A stretch of DNA of 64,000 nt from Gymnogyps californianus (taxonomy: Eukaryota > Chordata > Aves > Accipitriformes > Cathartidae), in NCBI RefSeq assembly GCF_018139145.2, contig NC_059475.1, forward strand, positions 20,154,937 to 20,218,936, in the 5' to 3' direction. The translations under genes and the position numbers were made by a program. The stretch's first letter is position 1, and every line of letters begins with the position of its first letter. The notes under the pieces are model-generated. The model ran no database searches. It was not told the DNA's origin and saw nothing but the letters and a program-made list of their open reading frames with translations. This document shows, piece by piece, positions 11,601-23,225 of the stretch.

Positions 11601-14600
11601 GGCTGAGTACTTTTTGAAGCTATGTAACAAGATGAAAAAGCAAATAACCACTGAAACAACACATCAGGGAAATGCCTGTCTCAGAACAGCCAGGAGCTCT
11701 GTGCAAAGGATGGGCAGCCTTAACCCTCAGCCCTTTGCCTAAGACTTAGAGCTGGGTCCAGCTGCCACTTTCCCATAGACCTGACCCAAGCCTACCATTT
11801 TGAAAGTCCTATTTCTGAAAGGAGTATAACGATATTTCCTCTCTGTCTTGCCCATCTAGATGCTAAATTCTTCAATATCACTTACAGCATGTTCGTAGGG
11901 AGCACAGTGCAATGAGATCCTCACCGGGAATGAGGCCATCAAGCCATGTCATGGCAAGCATGATAATGCCTTCAAGTGAAAGTAACAGTAGAATCACCCA
12001 GTTCTCACAACTATGTAGGTGCATAATTACAGTTTACAGTGTATTTGTACAGTCCAGGTGTTAGCCCAAACACCTTAGGGTTAATTAATCTGTTAATAAG
12101 TTAATAAGCACTGCATTAAGACAGCCTTGCTTGCACTCCCATTAAGACCGTGTATGAACGCTATGAAATGCTATGGCACTTTTCAAGAAGAAACCGGCAT
12201 TTGCAGAGAGCAAGCATGGATAATATGCAAGATGTTGTTATAATCAGGAATCTTGTAAGTGTTCCTAGATAACTGTGCCAATAAGAGCCAGCAACTGCAT
12301 TTAACTTGCTGAATGCTATTTATCAATATACTTCTAACAGAAGTTTTCTAAACAAGTTTCAAGAAACACAATGAAGTAATTTATTATAAGCAGACTCTTC
12401 ACAGAGCAGAGTTAGAAATTAGGAATCATGACTATTTACTCAAAAATTTATAATTCTACATGACTGTATAACAGGCAACAACAACAACTGCTTGGTATAT
12501 GTGTATACGATATGGTGTAACACTGCTGCCAGCACAGAACACATACACTTACAAGAGAAACAGCTGCAAAAAATTGAAAGGGTCACGAATCCTCTCCAGC
12601 ATGTAAGACTAGCCAGAGAAATTTCCACAGGTTGCCCAAGAGATGCCTGTGCCACGTAGGAGAGGAGTGCAGGGACGCTCACCTAGCAAAGACCCACGCC
12701 CACAGACCTGTGATGTACACAGCTAGACAGTCTTAGGAAACCACCACCTTTCTGCGGGGCACATTAAGCCACGTCAGTAAAGACACAGCCACACTGATAC
12801 CGTGATGTGACCTCCAAATCCTGCACTACCTTCAGCCAGCGCCAGCTTAGTTTTGTGCCACAGTTTTGGATGCAGAACTCATGGTTTGGCCTCAATGAAA
12901 TTGCGCACTAATTCTGTCCTTTCCTTGAACACAATGGACACCCTATAAAAGGAAAAAAGAACATAAAACAGAGCTCCCCTTACTGGCAAAATCCACATGA
13001 AAAATGAACTCTCGGATAGAGGGGAGCCCCCTCTCTTCCAGAGGGCCTCAGCTGGTACCACAAGGCTAAAATGACTTACATCCAGAAACAACACGAACTA
13101 TAAGAAACAATAGATTTATTAATTTATTTTTTTTTAGCATTTAGGCACTAAAGGCATTGAAATGGTTAACTTTGTGTGAAAGGGACTCCTCCTGGAAAGT
13201 TGCAGAGTGTTTGACTATACAGAAATAACACCCAGAGACTTTTTTTTTTTTAAAGTATAGTCTAGTGGGGCTGTAAACTGCCATTGTAGAGGACAGCCTC
13301 TTCAAAGAGGCTTCAGACTCTTAACTCTGCCATGACGCTGAGGAAGTGAAACTGGTGGACTTGAGTGGGGGGTTCATTTTCATTTATTTCGAAAACAGAT
13401 ATCATTCCTGCCTCCTCCCGACTTACACACATTGCACTTGGACTCCACAGTGAAGGAACAAAGCCCAACAGAATAGGAAAGAGAAAAAAGATATGTAACG
13501 GAAGTGAGAAACTGGCATTTAAAGCAAAGCCTAAACAAACTCAGATAAAATCACTTCATCAAGTGCCTCAAAAACAAAGGGCTTCAGCTTAGCAGAGAAA
13601 GCAAAACCTTGAATCATTCAAATGAAATTCTCATCTAGGCAAAGTTCACTGTGGTTTTGTCAATGACATCAACAGGGTCAGAATTAGCTTCTCTATGTGT
13701 TGAAATACACTAACCTTATTGAGATGCTCTTCATTGTAAGGATTCCAGTTAGCACTGTGAAAATCTAATCTAAACTCTGTGTATCACAATAATGTAGTGG
13801 TAGCAACAGCAACAACAGAAAAACACAGCATTTCAAAAGATCCACAACTCATCAGAACAAGCATTTCTGCTGAAATCTTAGTGTTTAATAAAATCAAAAC
13901 AACATTGACAATATCAAAAAAATAAAAATACAGGATACAAGTCATTCCACCCCACAATGTTTCCAGAAGAGGGTTTTGCTTACTTTTCATTTTTAAATGA
14001 CTTTCCCTTATTTTAAATTCCATACTTTTTTCTGCATATTACATTTACACTTCAGATTTCAGTTTTGAAATTTGAAAGAAAAAAATACAGACTGTAAGTC
14101 CAATATCTCCCTATACACACATGCGAGGCTACAGAGTTTTCCTTCGTGGAGTCTTTCAGCATTTTTAGGTTTTGCTCCAAGTCAGGAGGAAGCAGAATCC
14201 TTAACAAATTTCCAAATGCCAGAGGAAACTGGCCTTCCACTTTCCACATGGCTATTTCCACATCCCTTTGCATCAACTGATTTTAAATGAGGATCAAGAG
14301 AAAGAAAGTTTCTAATGGTAATTAAGGAGAAATTCCAGAAATCTAGAATTTAAAGGTAATTTTTTTTTAACTAATGATATAACTGAACTCACACAGACAA
14401 CGCTACACAGACATTTCATACTGAAGAGTAGCATCCAAGGCTCAGAAGACAGAGCGTGCAGTTCCCTTGAGTTGAGCAGTCCATGAAAGCTCCAAGGGGA
14501 AATGCCACATTTAACAAAATAAACAAAGCTAGCAACTGTGAAATGAGAATGCTTCATGTTCAAGAAGAAAAATTTAAATTAAAAGAAAAAGACAAAACAA

Positions 14601-17600
14601 AACAGTAAAGTTAATCAAGTAAATTTAAATTTTTGTGTTACATTGCAATTGGTCTGTCTCAGAGATGACTGTTTGCATCAGCTGTTGAGTAATTAGGATT
14701 GCAGCTAGTAACAAGCATCTCAGCAGCTGCCACTTTGTCCAGATACACATTGTATAAATATCCATAGAGAAACACAGCAGCGTTATCACAAGCTGCCTAT
14801 CTGAAAACACCACACCTACACAGTCACTGCTCCCATTCAGACAGGGATTATAGCCACACAGGTTGACATGTAATCCCAGTAGACAGTGCAAGACAGCACA
14901 TTGTGTTGGCAGTCAGCAGAGCTACAGATAGAGCCAGTCCAAAGTAAACATCCCTGAAACATACACAAACATGCGTGTTGAGTCCTTTCGCACTGTTTTG
15001 TTCTACAAATCCACATCTATGAAGCTGCTTTATTTTATTTTTTTTATATATATATATAAATACATATATATTCTCTTAGATAAATACCTTAAGAGTACAG
15101 GAAAGTCATTGTGGGAATCATCTAACATGAGACCTTGAAAGCTGGAATTCACTGTGCTTATCACTGTGTTTACGTGATTCATAAACAATGCGGTGAAAAC
15201 TCATTAATCACTTTTTCACCAACTTTTCCTCACTAACCATTAGTACACGGAACTAATCAGTTTTTCTCAGTATATGAGCTTCAGTCATAGAAAATACATA
15301 TTTATACAAATTATTAATTAATCCCTTCTCAACATCTACTGTACCTGAAACATCTGGCATTTTTCTCTCTTAATCAACACAGTTCCCACAGGCTTGGCAT
15401 TTTAAACACAGTTATTTTAAATAACTCCAATTGTCAACACCAAATCATGTTTTGTGCCTTTAGATGGCTGCAAATATAATTACTAGAGACAATCCATCAA
15501 TTGCTAATGCCTGAATATGTCTATTGAGAGACAGAGGCTCAGAGAGGACATGCATTCCTCTGTTCCTTGCCATCTTCTGCATACTTATACTGATCTGCAG
15601 GACTGTTACAAAAGAGCACAGAAGACTGCTTGAAAGCCATCATGAGATATGAAGTCATCTGCTTTGTACAACTCTCAGTGGGCAGCATGCATACAGACTA
15701 AGGAAGAAGATTCTTCTCCTTCCTATTCCTTGTCAGGAAATAAACTCCTGATAAAGGGATCACATACTATAAGAATGCCTGTTTTATTTTATTCTCTATT
15801 ACCAGAGATCAAGGACTAAGGGAAGAAGGATGAACTTTTTTTATTCACCCACAAGTAAAGGTTCCCTGTAGGTCTGGGAACTGCTACCATGGTTCACAAG
15901 AGAATCTAGTGTATATCTTTTTATACATTTCCAGTCCAGTGTTTCAAGCAGATCTGAGCCCCTGAATTGGGCTAATCCACCGTTTTTTCCAGTTCACGGT
16001 ACAAAGCAAGAAAGGCAACCGGACTCAAGAAACACTGAGGAACAGTCTGGTATCCAAAGGGCTATAAAAAAAAAAAAAAGAGCTCCACATTTCAAATTGG
16101 ACTGGGGCTTTCAGGGCTATACTGGGGACTGCAACCCCAAGATACTCTGGCATAAGAGTGATGGCTCACCAAGCAACCAGAAAGCAGGTATGGCAACAGG
16201 AGGACAATGGGAGAGAAGGCAGGGCTGGTAGCTGCCAGGTGTAAAAGCAGGTCACATGATAGAATAAAAGGTAGATACTGTCCCAGAGCAGAGAGGTTAG
16301 GAGCTGTATGACATCGGTGCTGTGCCCACAGGTGACATGGAACAGTCAGACTCCTGCATTTGCAGTTCCTGCATTTGCATGAACACTAGCAGTGTGCTAG
16401 GCACCTGCAATATCCAGAGTCTGTAGTCGAAACAGGAGTGCTCTCTACCCCTTGCTTTCATAGATGAAAAGTTCTCCCACGTAGTATAAAGCTGCAGTGC
16501 TTTCTAAAGCTCCCTCTGTGGGGACCCTGGTGTTGGCCTTTCCATTACACACAACAAAAAGTGTTTTCTCACCTCTGACACTGAAATGAGTCCTATTTCT
16601 GAAACAGTTGTCTTGCACCATTTGTCACTTAAGAGAAAGCCCTGAATAAATGGAGAGTACATTGACCTGTGGCTAAGAAAAATGTTGCTAAGACACACAG
16701 CTTAATTGCATCTGTCAAAAATGTATTTGTGCTCACTACACCTGATGAATCAGCACCACACACTTTCTGACTGCCAGACTGAACTCTTTAAGGACAACAG
16801 AAGTCTTGGAACTCAGCCACCTAGAGATCTTTAAATAAAAGTCTATAAATAATAACAAACGTATTATATGGGTCTTCATGCAGGTATCTTGGACAAATTC
16901 CTTGTCATGGCACTAAACCCATTGTGCTTACAGTCTTCCTGAAGTTTCACAGAAGGGTCTTATCACTTCCTCTTCCCACCCCTCAAACTTGTATTGTATC
17001 ATCTGAAATGGTTATCACCGCCCCCCTCCCCAACTACATTTCAGCTGGAAGATAAGCGAATTCTATTGGCTTATATTTATTTTGTTTCACGTTCAGTTAA
17101 TACTTGCAGTACGTGATCAGTGATTTCATCTGCAGGAACATACAACATACCATCTTAGAAATAAACTACATTTCAGTGACTTAATGATGAACTTCCTTGT
17201 GAAAAAAGCCAACTTAATGTTTAAAGTATGGCAATTCTATGAATCTTGTAATGGTGTGGCAATGGAGTTTTGAAAACCTAGAGCTCAGAATAAGGAAAAC
17301 CATACATTTATTTGTCAGCTGCTTTGACTAAATGTTTTAGTCAGAATTAGAGATACCTCATCACAGCAGAACTCCAGATTACTTCTCTAAGCATGATTTG
17401 GTTTTCCATGTACAGCTTTGTAAGCAGGATGTCACAAAAAAGCATACCAGAATACACTGAAGTAGCAGGGACTTCTGTTAAGATTAAATTTAAATTTCTT
17501 TCAGGTCTTTCATCATTTTTCTTCTCTCTTCAACCTCATCAAGGTTTGCCTATAGTCTTTCAAAGTCTATATCAATATGTAGACCTGGGCTATACAACCC

Positions 17601-18220
17601 CCAAATCCTTTTCTAATGTCTCCCCCTAGCATCCCACCTAAGCTTAAAGGCAGGTTCTAGCTACAAGTTTCCAGGGGTTTATGTGAAATGCAATCACATT
17701 TCCATGAAGGTGAAGGAGTCTTTTATGTTCCACTTGAAATACTTTACAATGTGCAGCAATTATTCAATTCTTTTCAACCAGATCTTGGTCAAGCTACATT
17801 TTATTACTGATATGACTGCTTTCAAGTATCCTGCTTCTGCAATAAGCCGTTTCATACAGCATGTTGATATGCTTTACATGCTAAGTAAGGCTCTAACCTG
17901 TATTTTAAAAGTGCCCTTATACTCTTGATTGAGGAAACATTTCTTTCCTTAAGACTCAACAATCAGTTCTGCTCTTTTACTGATGAAAAATAAATTTGTG
18001 CAAGGAAGAAGTGAATTTACAGCCATAGCTCCTTCTCTTTCACAACAGCGTAAGACACTTCAGTTCTTCTGGAGAAAGCCACTTGATCTCTCCTTGACTG
18101 ACAAGTTCCTAAAACTCATATTCCACCTACAGCAGGGTAAGACTTTGCTCTACCAGTTGTAATAACTGTGATCGCATGTATGGAGAGACCTCCAACATTA
18201 ATGTTAAAATCCTGATCAAA
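11601..18220. other. Non-coding stretch, no gene recognised
   Basis: No supported gene or recognisable mobile element. It includes a T-rich plus (TA)n tract at 15031-15072, an A14 run near 16066-16079 and several AT-rich non-repetitive stretches (for example 12060-12400 and 15120-15330) of the kind often seen in conserved non-coding DNA of gene deserts. All ORFs are short and lack domain signatures. Confidence 0.55.
15031..15072. repeat. T-rich and (TA)n tract
   Basis: TTTTATTTTTTTTA followed by about seven TA units and an interrupted second TA block. Simple-sequence DNA. Confidence 0.75.
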
Positions 18221-18382
18221 GAACTCTGCTTTGGTTCACTGCGTATGACTAGGGGAAAGTCATTTGACTCTTCCGTATACCAGTCTCTGTAAAATGGGAT
18301 ATATTGATGTTTACCTCCTCATAAGAAAGTCGAAAGCTTGTTAAGTATTTAAAAATTGCTGGATGGCAGATGCTAAGTATTT
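18221..18382 (+). repeat. MIR-like (amniote CORE-SINE) fragment
   Basis: The best-preserved MIR-like piece in the window. In order it shows a GGGGAAAGTCATTTGACTCTTC block, CAGTCTCTGTAAAATGGGAT, TTACCTCCTCATAAG, and a tail TTGCTGGATGGCAGATGCTAAGTATT that resembles the amniote MIR tail. The tRNA-derived 5' third is missing or unrecognisable. Matched by eye to remembered consensus. Confidence 0.7.
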
Positions 18383-21300
18383 TCAGTAGGATTTCACACC
18401 AGCAAGATTTTAATTACTGCGGTTCCTCATTTGCTAGATTCCCTGATGAACTGATAGGCAGACTCTCATTCATTCACAGCTGAATACCCAAAATGTCAAC
18501 TAGGGTTGAGACAGTGTTGTACACAACTTCAACCCTGAAGCGTGCTACACTAGTTTTTTTTGCAGACACGCATACAAAGACAGCAGATCATCTCTGCTTC
18601 TCTGTGCAAGAGAGAGGAGAGTGACCCCATATGAAACTGATCACCATGAGGTACTCAACCAAATTATATCATGCTCATAGCAATGCCTTGAGCTAAGCTA
18701 CTTACGTGGGTCTTATGCCTAACACTAACCTTTGCAAAAGCAGAATGCTTTAGGTGTGTCAATCAAGGAGATACAGGCACATTCTACTGAGAGTTTAACT
18801 ACAGTATATGAAGATGTACTTTCATTTGACTCATCCTGCAGTGAGTGCCCTATCAAACTAAACAAATATCCAGCGTACTGGACAAGCTGGTAAAACCTCC
18901 TTCAATGCTACTGCAACTTCCCAGGCTTCTCTTGCCTTGCTACCAAGTTATCTAGATGCTGTCTCTGCATGGATCTCGTTTGGAAAACTTAACTGCTCCT
19001 CAAACTTCTCTTCCAAGCGATCCTTAAGCTTTAAATTTAGTTAGCAGCTTCACTTCAGACTTACTCTCAGCTATAGTTGTTCAGTTTAGCATGTACTTTA
19101 TTCTTCATGTTACAGTGACACAGGAATGTTTCGCTTGAGCTCAAGGTCTGGTTGTGGTAGAATCAAATTTTGTGCAACTGTTAAAATGAAGAGTCAGCAA
19201 CTGAGCTGAAGGAGCCCCTCCGGGTCAAATTACACCTGTGTCACACAGAGTACTAACGCAGCTCCTGAAGTTCTGGTCTTGGCAGCAGCACTCTCCTCTC
19301 ATATGCATGCAGGCAGGCTGCTGTAAGTTGTCTCATGCGTTACAATGCACTCATCCCTGCTTCAGAGTTTTTGCCACCACAGGAGACATGATGTAAGCAC
19401 CTAAGAAGTCACTGTCTGGCACCTCTGATTTTATTACAAAATGGCTTGGATCAAGGAAGCCATCAAACTGGCTAATAGAGATTCTGAGCTGTGCAGCATA
19501 AACCATGAAAATGGTCACTTTATGAGTGCAACGATTATCTCCAGGCTAGGCTGCTCCAGCCTCAGGAACTTGTTTCCTAGGCATTGTATAAATTTGGGTT
19601 TCTATCTTTTGCCCCACAGCTTCCCCGAAGCTGGCCCAGGTGACAGCGGAGCAGCAAACCTCATCATGTGCTATTTGCTTACATTAGTGAAAATTCTCCT
19701 TGCCAAGGCAACAGCTACCAAAAGCTTTCACAGATGCTGCTTGTGCAGGATTACTAAAACACTTCCTGAACAATACCCTTAATGAGGAATGGTGAGACTT
19801 AATTAAAGCATAAAATAATTAAAAGGCAATCAAGAGCAATAAGAAGTTTCTGATCATTTTCCCCTACATTTCAAATGTAAGATATGAGGAAGAGATTGCT
19901 CAATCTCCATGGTTTTCAAATGGCTTTTAAAAAATGAAAGAATGAAGAAAATATTAGACAAAGATGTGTAATAAAGGTTTCAACAAAGCAATCAAATTAT
20001 GGACTGATATAATAGAGATGAAAAGGCACACGTTTCTCATGCAAATAAAAATCCCCACCTCACTTATCTCAGTATATAAATGAAACATAGTAAGTCCTGG
20101 GATACAAATGCATAAACGCCCTGCCCATTGGTTTCAAACAGTCCCTTGTTCCTTTGACACTCATTTTGATGGCCTGGGCTCATGGCATTTCCAAAACATA
20201 ATTATTTCAAAGGAAATGGGTAGCTGGAGCAGGAAACATTCTCCAACCTTGAAGAAACACCTTGAGAGCAATTCTGTTTGAGCTGATTTTCTTTCCTCCT
20301 TTTCAGGAGGAGAAGAGAGAAAGGATTGAACAGCACTTTCTATTAAATTTTATAGCAACAACTCAGCACAACACTTTTACTGTTACAATGAACAAGTCAT
20401 TGAAAAACAAATCCTTTCAGTTTCATTACATTAAAAAGCAAATTTTGATGAAAATAAAATCCTTTTCTTTAAAACCTGAAAAATGGGAGGGGTTTGGTTT
20501 TGGTTTGTGGGTGGGTTTTGGGGGTATTTTTGTTTTGGTTTTGGTTTTCTAGTTTTGTTTTGGTTTTTTTCTGGTGGGGTTTTTTGTTTGGGGTTGTTTT
20601 TTTTTTTTCCTTTTAAACACAGCTTCACCTACTACTTAAGCACTGAGAGACTGGAAACAGCAATTGATTTGTAGGAACAAGTGTATGCCAGACCTTTCCA
20701 ACCACATAGCACAGGCTGCTTTGCTCTGTATTCCATCCTTGCTCCCAGAGTGCACATGGTAGAGCACATAACGGTACTTACAGACAAAGTGAGCATGTGA
20801 GAGGAGGGTAGAGCACATCCTAATTGCTCTTGCTCACTGACTCCATCATTGACTACTACCTCAAATAATATATGTTCACTGAAGCCAAAGTGTGTAGAGA
20901 CAGGAATGCTTTTTCCCTATGAGCCTGCCAAGCAGGCAACTCCTTGTCCATCTTCTCCTTCCACAGAGCAAAGGGAGCCAATACTGCCTGCACTGATGAT
21001 ACAGCTCTCCTGACAGTGATGATCTGCATCATCCCCAGGTATTATTAGCCAGGTTTACCTTGCACCTCTTTGTGGAGTGGGGCAGGCCAAACACAAGTCT
21101 GGTAGAAGAGAAAAATCACAAGGCAGGCTTGCCAGCCATCAAAACAAAGAAGGACAAAAGAATTTTGCTAAAATAATGAGAAATTAAAAGCCTGAATTGT
21201 GATGTGTTTGCATTTTCCTGTGATTTACTCAGACTGCAAACTCTTCAAGACAATCAGCATCTCTCCCTTCCTAACTTCACAGCATCAAGCACCAACTGGT

Positions 21301-22567
21301 ACAGAACATAATTTGTTCAACACAACACTACCTCTAACACAAACAATAAAATACATGTGCTCTGAATATGAACCTGTGACAGGCAGAGCTAAAGATGGAA
21401 AAAGAAATAAGATGCTTGTCAAGTTTAGGAAATTTATTATTTTTCTCAAACTCACACTGGCTTTGAATACAAGTACCAAAGAAATAAAAGCAGGCAAAAC
21501 ATGCACCTGTAAAACAGTTTACATTCACAGTGAACAAGCATCTGGATTTTTAACTGAAAGAAACCAGAGAAAGGAAACCATCCTGGGAATAAGCTGCATA
21601 ACACCTCTACAGAGCCTCTTCCTCCTCATCATTGCTGGCACCCTTTCATCACACTCTTTTTCAGTCGTGCTAACTTCCACCCAAGAAAACATTGAGCAAA
21701 AACTAAACCCAAGCTGACTGAGGCACTGCCATAGCCTTTTCATTCTTCTGTAAATTCTCCTCCTCCTGGAGGGAACATGTCCATTGAGATCATCGCCTCT
21801 CCAGAGAGAGGAGTTATCATGCAGACGCATACAGCCACTGACACACCAGGCCCCAGACTAGTTTGGACCTTAGACAACATGCTGTTAAGAATAAGTATTC
21901 AGAAAGCTAAAACCCCCAGAACAACACTTGCAGAGGCTGCCATCTCTTGGATTTAAAATGATTCCTATCACCATGTTTCAGAGAGACTCCATGGCAAAAT
22001 TTGTCACAGATACTTGTTATTTGGGGCCCAGGACATCATTTTTACAGAAGCTAAAAAGCTCGAATTGGTCTTGAAGTCAGCTTTAAAATAGGGATCGAGT
22101 GACAACTAGTGGAGATTTTCGTAAGTGCATCTCCGTGGATTTCTCTGCACGATGTAATCTGCATCAAGATCCTATTTCATTGAAATAAAACAGATGCAAT
22201 CCAATTACGTAGAAAAGCTTTCCAGAAAAAATGTGTACACATATGTGAAGACATGGGGAATGGGAATGTGCTCATGTGACTCTAAGCTGTTTCTTACCAA
22301 CCTGTTAAAGCTGCTCAGATACATAGACTTAATACAAACCAAGTAACTAGAAACAGAAGCCAGCCCCACAGGAATACACAAGTGTAACCAGCCCACCATC
22401 CACTCCTAAATAATGAATAGGTGGGAGTGAAGATGGAAGGAGTCAGAAGTTAGGAGAAGGTAGCATGACCTTCCTCCTGGTGCATCCCTTTCCTTAAAGT
22501 GTTCCAGCTGACTATTAGAAGCTTACGGATCCTCAGGTAGAGGCTGGGATTGAACTATTCTGTTTAA
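18383..22567. other. Non-coding stretch, no gene recognised
   Basis: The longest ORF (172 codons, 21199-21717, + strand) has no recognisable domain, biased low-complexity composition and no splice or promoter context. A G/T-only tract lies at 20484-20608. The segment 21225-21290 contains a weak ACTGCAAACTCTTCAAGACA motif reminiscent of the L2-like tail but too short to call. Confidence 0.55.
20484..20608. repeat. G/T-rich low-complexity tract with strong strand asymmetry
   Basis: About 125 bp of almost only G and T on the + strand, built from irregular GGTTTT, GGGTTTTGGGGG and GTTTG units and ending in a T run. It contains several G runs (GGG, GGGG, GGG, GGG, GGGGG) but their spacing is irregular. 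It is simple-sequence DNA; the ORFs through it (glycine/phenylalanine or lysine/proline repeats) are artefacts of composition. Confidence 0.85.
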
Positions 22568-23225
22568 TAGCCCATTAATCTCTCCTCCATGAATTTCTCT
22601 AGTCTGTGCATGCTTTCAGCCTCAACAACATGATGTAGCAATGAGTTCCACATCTCTGTTCTGTGTTGCAGGAAAATATTCTTTCATTTACTTAAAAACT
22701 ACTACTTATTTCATTGGATGGTTTCTACTGCCTGATTTATGAGAAGGTGAACAATCATTCCCTAATTTGTCTTCTCCCCCTTCTTCATGATTTCATTAGC
22801 CTTCTCCTGCGACCTCTCATTTACCTCTTTTCCAGGCTGACGAGTCTAGAAATTGATGAATTCATGCACAGTAAAAAAATCTTTCATTTTATTTGCCTCT
22901 TTAATCATCTCTGAACAGGGAGCTAATGCTTCCAAAGACTTACCAGGAGCAACTTTCCCAAAGCAGCATTAGTTGAGGCATGACTCATCATCACTGTCCT
23001 CCAGTACTTTGTGGGGTTTTTGGTAGGGAAGGGAAGAAGGTTATTTTCTTTTTACATGCAATACTTTGCATTCACTGATGATACATTTTAACTGTCATTT
23101 TATCACTTGGTCACTCAGTATTGAGAGAACCTCTGCAATACTTCAAACTGCTTTTAAATCTGGCTACCCTGATTATTTTTGTAACACCATCATGTGTTAT
23201 TAGTATCAGGCCCTAATACAGTACT
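22568..23225 (-). mobile_element. Ancient CR1/L3-type LINE remnant
   Basis: Two blocks match, in the correct order and orientation, the 3' part of old amniote CR1/L3-type LINEs read in reverse complement. Block 1 (22568-22860) has CTCCATGAATTTCTCTAGTC, GCCTCAACAACATG, CAATGAGTTCCACA, a GAGAAGGTGAACAAT block and CCTCTTTTCCAGGCTGA. Block 2 (23056-23205) has ATACTTTGCATTCACTGATG, a TCATTTTATCACTTGGTCACTCAGTATTG block and CTCTGCAATACTTC, which corresponds to the reverse-transcriptase C-terminal region. About 200 bp between them are unrecognisable, where several hundred would be expected, so there is an internal deletion. No reading frame survives. Matching was by eye against remembered consensus. 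Confidence 0.7.

Noticed and set aside
20262..20674. Gly/Phe-rich and Lys/Pro-rich ORFs
   Set aside because: They are produced by the G/T simple-sequence tract on the two strands.
21199..21717. 172-codon ORF on the + strand as a gene
   Set aside because: Low-complexity, Thr/Lys/Leu-biased peptide from AT-rich DNA, no known motif, overlapped by minus-strand ORFs.
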